A stretch of DNA of 15,384 bases, taken from assembly GCA_030605865.1 (NCBI GenBank), contig JAUWHN010000033.1:1-15384 (forward strand). The letters are read 5' to 3'. The first letter of the stretch is position 1. The number at the start of each line of letters is the position of its first letter. Below are positions 12,008-15,384 of this stretch, in pieces. The notes beneath the pieces are model-generated. The model worked only from the letters and a program-made list of their open reading frames with translations. It was not told the origin of the DNA and made no database searches. This DNA comes from Candidatus Portnoyibacteriota bacterium. Lineage in GTDB: Bacteria > Patescibacteriota > Minisyncoccia > RBG-13-40-8-A > JAUWHN01. The position numbers and the translations under genes are program-made.

Positions 12008-14857
12008 ATGAAAAAGGATGGTATACAAAATATCATAGTTAAAGGCGCTCGCGTGCATAATTTGAAGAACATTGATATTGAGATTCCGCGGAATAAGCTG
12101 GTAATTGTTACCGGTGTTTCGGGTTCAGGGAAGTCTTCTTTAGCCTTTGATACTTTATATGCCGAAGGTCAACGCAGATACATTGAGTCCTTTTCTGCTT
12201 ATGCCCGACAGTTTTTGGGCGCCATAGATAAGCCGGATGTTGATAAAATAGAAGGATTACCTCCAGCGATTTCTATTAGTCAACAGAGTGCTGTAAAAAA
12301 TCCTCGTTCAACCGTAGGGACAATGACGGAGATTTATGATTTGCTCCGTCTTTTATTTTCCCGGGTTGGTAAACCCCATTGCCCAGAATGCGGAAAATTA
12401 GTTACCCGTCAAAGTATAAGTCAGATAGTTAGTCAAATTTTAAGATTTCCTCATAATACCAAGATTCATATTTTGGCTCCAATTTACCCCGCACCCTTTA
12501 AAGGCGTCGGGGTAGAAGAAGGGGAGCCGCAAAATATTCTGAAAAACCTTCATGAAAAAGGATTTGTTCGAGTGAGGATAAAAGGGAAAATTTATAAAAT
12601 AGAGGAAGCGCTTGGCTGGCAGAGTGACAAAGCTAAGTTTTGTCATTTGGAAGCAGTGATTGACAGATTTATTTTTGACAAGAAAAATCCCGATAGAATT
12701 AGGATAATTGATTCTATAGAAACAGGCCTTAAGATAGGGGGAGGCACTGCAATTCTTCAGATTAACAATAAAGATCAACTTTTTAGCAATAAATTTACTT
12801 GTCAAAAATGCGGAACCATTATTCCAGAAATTGAGCCTCGCTTTTTTTCTTTTAATAATCCCCAAGGCGCCTGTCTAGATTGTACTGGTTTAGGTGTAAA
12901 GTTAGAAGTTGACCTAAGCTTAGTTATTCCTAACTCTAAACTTAGTTTAGCCGAAGGAGCAATTCGTCCTTGGGCCATGACCCCTTATAGATTAGAAAAT
13001 AAAAATTCTCAGTGGCAGGCATTGGAAAAACTGGCCGAGAAATATGATTTTTCTTTGAATACTTCTGTTGAAGAATTATCCAAAGAAATTATTGATTTGA
13101 TTTTAAATGGCAAAGATGATTATGAGGGAATAGTTTCTAACTTAGAACGACGTCATAAAGAAACTGATTCTGAACATACGCGTTCGGAGATTGAAAAGTA
13201 TATGGTTATTAAAACATGTCCTAGTTGTGAGGGAAAACGACTTAGGCCCGAAGCCCTGGCAGTAACCGTAGCAGGAAGGTCAATAAATGATATTGTGGAA
13301 ATGTCGATTAACGAGGTTATTGGAGAGCTACGCAAAACAACGCAAAAACTTAATAGAGAGAAAATTAAGATCGCGGAGCCGATTATTGAGGAAATAGTTA
13401 GACACCTCCAATTTCTGATTGACGTTAATTTAGAATATCTTAGCTTGGGTCGCGATGCCCCCAGTCTTTCAGTTGGCGAAGCCCAAAGAATAAGATTGGC
13501 CACTCAAATTGGCTCCAAGCTAACCGGGGTTCTTTATGTTTTAGATGAACCATCTATTGGTCTTCACGCTCGGGATCAGGAAAGATTAATTAAGGCCCTG
13601 GAGAATTTACGAGACATTGGTAATACAGTTTTAGTAGTTGAACACGATGAGCAAACCATTAAAAAAGGTGATTGGATAATTGATATAGGCCCGGGAGCTG
13701 GTAGAGATGGAGGGAAAATTATTTTTGAGGGAACACCACAGCAGCTATTAAAAGCAAAAACTCCGACAGGGGAGTATTTGTCAGGACAAAAGAAAATAGA
13801 GTTATTTGAAACAAGGGCAAGCAACCTGCCTCGCGGCCCGCTTCGCAGCGAGGCGAGCAAGGCGGGCAAGCAATTTATAATTATAAAAAGCGCTAAAGAG
13901 CATAATCTTAAAAATATTGACGTAAAAATTCCCCTTGGTGTTTTTGTCTGCATCACTGGCGTTTCTGGTTCCGGAAAAAGTACTTTGATGAATGATATTT
14001 TAGCCAGGACTTTGTCTGAGAAATTCTATCGAACCAGAACCAAATCAGGGGAACATAAAAAGATTATTGGTTTAGAAAATTTAAATAAGGTTGTGGTTGT
14101 TGATCAGTCTCCAATCGGTCGAACACCGAGATCTAATCCAGCTACTTATACTGGAATTTTTACCCATATTAGGGATTTATTTACTAAAACCAAACAGGCA
14201 AAAACTAGGGGCTATAGAGCCGGGTATTTTAGTTTTAATATTAAGGGAGGAAGATGCGAAGAATGTGAGGGAGCAGGATTGAAAAAGATAGAAATGTATT
14301 ATCTTCCTGATAGATATATTGAATGTCCGGAGTGCCAGGGAAGAAGGTATAACAAAGAAATTTTAGAGATTAAATATCGGGGCGTAGATATTGCCGAGGT
14401 TTTAGAAATGACCGTTGAAGAAGCCCTGGCATTTTTTAAGGGCAATTTACCCTTGAAAGAAAAATTAACAGTTCTTAATGAAGTTGGTTTAGGGTATGTC
14501 CAGTTGGGTCAGCCAGCTCCATCACTTTCTGGCGGAGAAGCCCAGCGAGTGAAATTAGCTACTGAATTAGCCCGAAAATCCACTGGTAAAACTATTTATA
14601 TTTTAGATGAGCCGACCACCGGCCTTCATCCAGCCGATATTAAAAATCTGCTTAATGTTTTGAAAAAATTGGTAGATAAAGGAAATACAGTTTTGGTTAT
14701 TGAGCATAATTTAGATATAATTAAAAATGCGGATTGGATAATTGATCTTGGTCCCGAAGGTGGCGATCAAGGCGGCCAGATTGTAGCCGAGGGCAGGCCG
14801 AATCAGATTACAAAAGAAAAACAGAGCCATACCGGACAATGGCTTAAAAAAATATGA
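12008..14857 (+). CDS. uvrA: Excinuclease ABC subunit A (UvrA)
   Basis: A 949-residue DNA-damage recognition ATPase of nucleotide excision repair, which loads UvrB onto lesions. It has two ABC ATPase halves: Walker A GVSGSGKSS at 36-44 and GVSGSGKST at 651-659, and signature motifs at 487-491 and 840-844. The second signature is the normal LSGGE; the first reads LSVGE, with Val489 replacing a usually invariant Gly. Zinc-binding cysteine pairs are visible, including C750/C753 and C773/C776. Two stretches look added: residues about 160-170 and 604-621, the latter in the linker between the halves and encoded by a GC-rich palindrome. The ATG at 12008 is chosen because an in-frame GTG at 11990 overlaps the promoter. 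Its TGA overlaps the next gene as ATGA. Confidence 0.97.
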   Translation: MKKDGIQNIIVKGARVHNLKNIDIEIPRNKLVIVTGVSGSGKSSLAFDTLYAEGQRRYIESFSAYARQFLGAIDKPDVDKIEGLPPAISISQQSAVKNPRSTVGTMTEIYDLLRLLFSRVGKPHCPECGKLVTRQSISQIVSQILRFPHNTKIHILAPIYPAPFKGVGVEEGEPQNILKNLHEKGFVRVRIKGKIYKIEEALGWQSDKAKFCHLEAVIDRFIFDKKNPDRIRIIDSIETGLKIGGGTAILQINNKDQLFSNKFTCQKCGTIIPEIEPRFFSFNNPQGACLDCTGLGVKLEVDLSLVIPNSKLSLAEGAIRPWAMTPYRLENKNSQWQALEKLAEKYDFSLNTSVEELSKEIIDLILNGKDDYEGIVSNLERRHKETDSEHTRSEIEKYMVIKTCPSCEGKRLRPEALAVTVAGRSINDIVEMSINEVIGELRKTTQKLNREKIKIAEPIIEEIVRHLQFLIDVNLEYLSLGRDAPSLSVGEAQRIRLATQIGSKLTGVLYVLDEPSIGLHARDQERLIKALENLRDIGNTVLVVEHDEQTIKKGDWIIDIGPGAGRDGGKIIFEGTPQQLLKAKTPTGEYLSGQKKIELFETRASNLPRGPLRSEASKAGKQFIIIKSAKEHNLKNIDVKIPLGVFVCITGVSGSGKSTLMNDILARTLSEKFYRTRTKSGEHKKIIGLENLNKVVVVDQSPIGRTPRSNPATYTGIFTHIRDLFTKTKQAKTRGYRAGYFSFNIKGGRCEECEGAGLKKIEMYYLPDRYIECPECQGRRYNKEILEIKYRGVDIAEVLEMTVEEALAFFKGNLPLKEKLTVLNEVGLGYVQLGQPAPSLSGGEAQRVKLATELARKSTGKTIYILDEPTTGLHPADIKNLLNVLKKLVDKGNTVLVIEHNLDIIKNADWIIDLGPEGGDQGGQIVAEGRPNQITKEKQSHTGQWLKKI
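12485..12514. repeat. Inverted repeat within uvrA N-terminal region
   Basis: TACCCCG (12485-12491) and CGGGGTA (12508-12514) are perfect 7-bp arms around a loop that itself contains the palindrome CCTTTAAAGG (12495-12504). The encoded YPAPFKGVGVEEGE seems about seven residues longer than the segment I recall between LAP and the GFVRVR motif in other UvrA proteins. It shares no long word with the other GC-rich palindromes, so membership of that group is doubtful. Confidence 0.4.
13815..13873. repeat. GC-rich palindromic insert within uvrA linker, with flanking direct repeats
   Basis: GCCTCGC (13828-13834) pairs with GCGAGGC (13848-13854), and an overlapping pair GCCCGC (13836-13841) with GCGGGC (13862-13867) offers a second fold. 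The 10-mer GGGCAAGCAA stands on both sides (13815-13824 and 13864-13873). The block encodes residues 603-622, in the linker between the two ATPase halves, and keeps the frame. It shares 13 bases with the atpG insert and 10 with the intergenic copy at 2069-2078. Confidence 0.7.
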
Positions 14858-15384
14858 ATTGGTTATTGATTGTCATCATTGCTCATTTTTTTAACGCTGG
14901 TGTTTTTATTGCTGACAAATATTTTTTAAAAAGGGGATTTCCCAATCCTTTAAGTTATGCTTTTTGGATAGGGCTTTGCAGTGTCGTTGTTCTTGTTTTA
15001 GCGCCATTTGGTTTTTCAATACCACCAATTAATCAAATAATTATAGCTCTTGCTACGGGGATTGTCTGGCTTTTGGCTGCCATCATTTTTTATACTGCCT
15101 TATACAAGGGAGAAGCTTCACGAGTAGTTCCAACTGTCGGCGGGCTCATTCCTCTTTTTACTTTGGGTTTAAGCTTCATATTTTTAGGCGAGCGATTAAG
15201 TGCGAAAGAATTAATCGCTTTTTGTTTGTTGGTTTGCGGCGGAATAATTCTTTCATTGTTAGTAATAAAAAAAACCAGGATTTTTGCAAGCAATCAAAAG
15301 ATTCGTTTAACAAAAGCCTCTGTTCCTGCTTTGGCGGCGGCCCTGGTTTTTGCTGTTAGTTTTGTAATGACTAAGTCTGTTTTT
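14854..15384 (+). CDS. EamA/DMT-family membrane transporter, C-terminal part cut by window edge
   Basis: From the ATG at 14854, which overlaps the uvrA stop as ATGA, the frame stays open for 177 codons to the end of the window. The product is hydrophobic, with likely helices at about 3-20, 33-53, 61-84, 92-111, 119-138 and the start of another at 157-177. The motif LGERLSAKELIAFCLLVCGGIIL at 111-133 is the typical end of an EamA repeat (helix 4 to helix 5). DMT exporters usually have ten helices in two repeats, about 280-300 residues, so around 110 residues are missing. The substrate cannot be predicted. Overlap with uvrA implies translational coupling, though a functional link to DNA repair is not obvious. 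Confidence 0.85.
   Translation, partial: MNWLLIVIIAHFFNAGVFIADKYFLKRGFPNPLSYAFWIGLCSVVVLVLAPFGFSIPPINQIIIALATGIVWLLAAIIFYTALYKGEASRVVPTVGGLIPLFTLGLSFIFLGERLSAKELIAFCLLVCGGIILSLLVIKKTRIFASNQKIRLTKASVPALAAALVFAVSFVMTKSVF

Noticed and set aside
1..15384. CRISPR array, insertion sequence or UGA recoding
   Set aside because: No spaced direct repeats of CRISPR size and no transposase frame were seen, and UGA ends uvrA and the holin-like gene at positions that make sense with family lengths.

Overview
The window reads as a small-genome, AT-rich bacterium, most likely of the Candidate Phyla Radiation (Patescibacteria, probably a Parcubacteria-type lineage). The reasons are the very tight gene packing, the archaeal-style bifunctional phosphoglucose/phosphomannose isomerase, the membrane-anchored solute-binding protein next to secG without any ABC permease or ATPase, a lone pseudopilin, and shortened ATP synthase delta and epsilon subunits. 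UGA is used as an ordinary stop (uvrA, the holin-like gene), which argues against the UGA-recoding Gracilibacteria/Absconditabacteria. The lineage is an inference; no rRNA or ribosomal protein is present to confirm it.

Layout. Everything from 1 to 5511 is on the minus strand and everything from 5579 to the end is on the plus strand; the switch is a 67-bp divergent promoter region. The minus side, read from the divergence, is a tight run: holin-like membrane protein, secG, family-5 solute-binding protein, PGI/PMI, then a tRNA-Leu(CAG) whose first base touches the PGI/PMI stop codon. Beyond it lie a type IV pseudopilin with its own promoter, and a two-gene unit of a stand-alone tRNA-binding OB-fold protein followed by trpS (cut by the window edge). 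The plus side is a complete F1Fo ATP synthase operon in the canonical order (AtpZ/I-type accessory protein, a, c, b, delta, alpha, gamma, beta, epsilon), a strong composite terminator, then uvrA overlapped by a DMT/EamA transporter that runs off the right edge.

How the genes work together. The ATP synthase operon is self-contained and encodes all eight structural subunits. Its c subunit has the ion-carrying glutamate but lacks the usual Na+ ligands, so protons are the likely coupling ion. SecG and the two nearby membrane or secreted proteins suggest an envelope-related cluster. UvrA starts nucleotide-excision repair and sits behind a promoter carrying a perfect palindrome.

Three patterns go beyond ordinary annotation. 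(1) Every recognisable promoter places its -10 hexamer only about 4-11 nt from the start codon, implying leaderless or nearly leaderless mRNAs. (2) Short GC-rich palindromes with shared sub-sequences sit both between genes and, without breaking the frame, inside conserved genes (PGI/PMI, the atp accessory gene, atpG, uvrA), resembling the in-frame palindromic elements known from Rickettsia. (3) The only sizeable gap in the atp operon, just before atpE, holds period-7 repeats and a hairpin.
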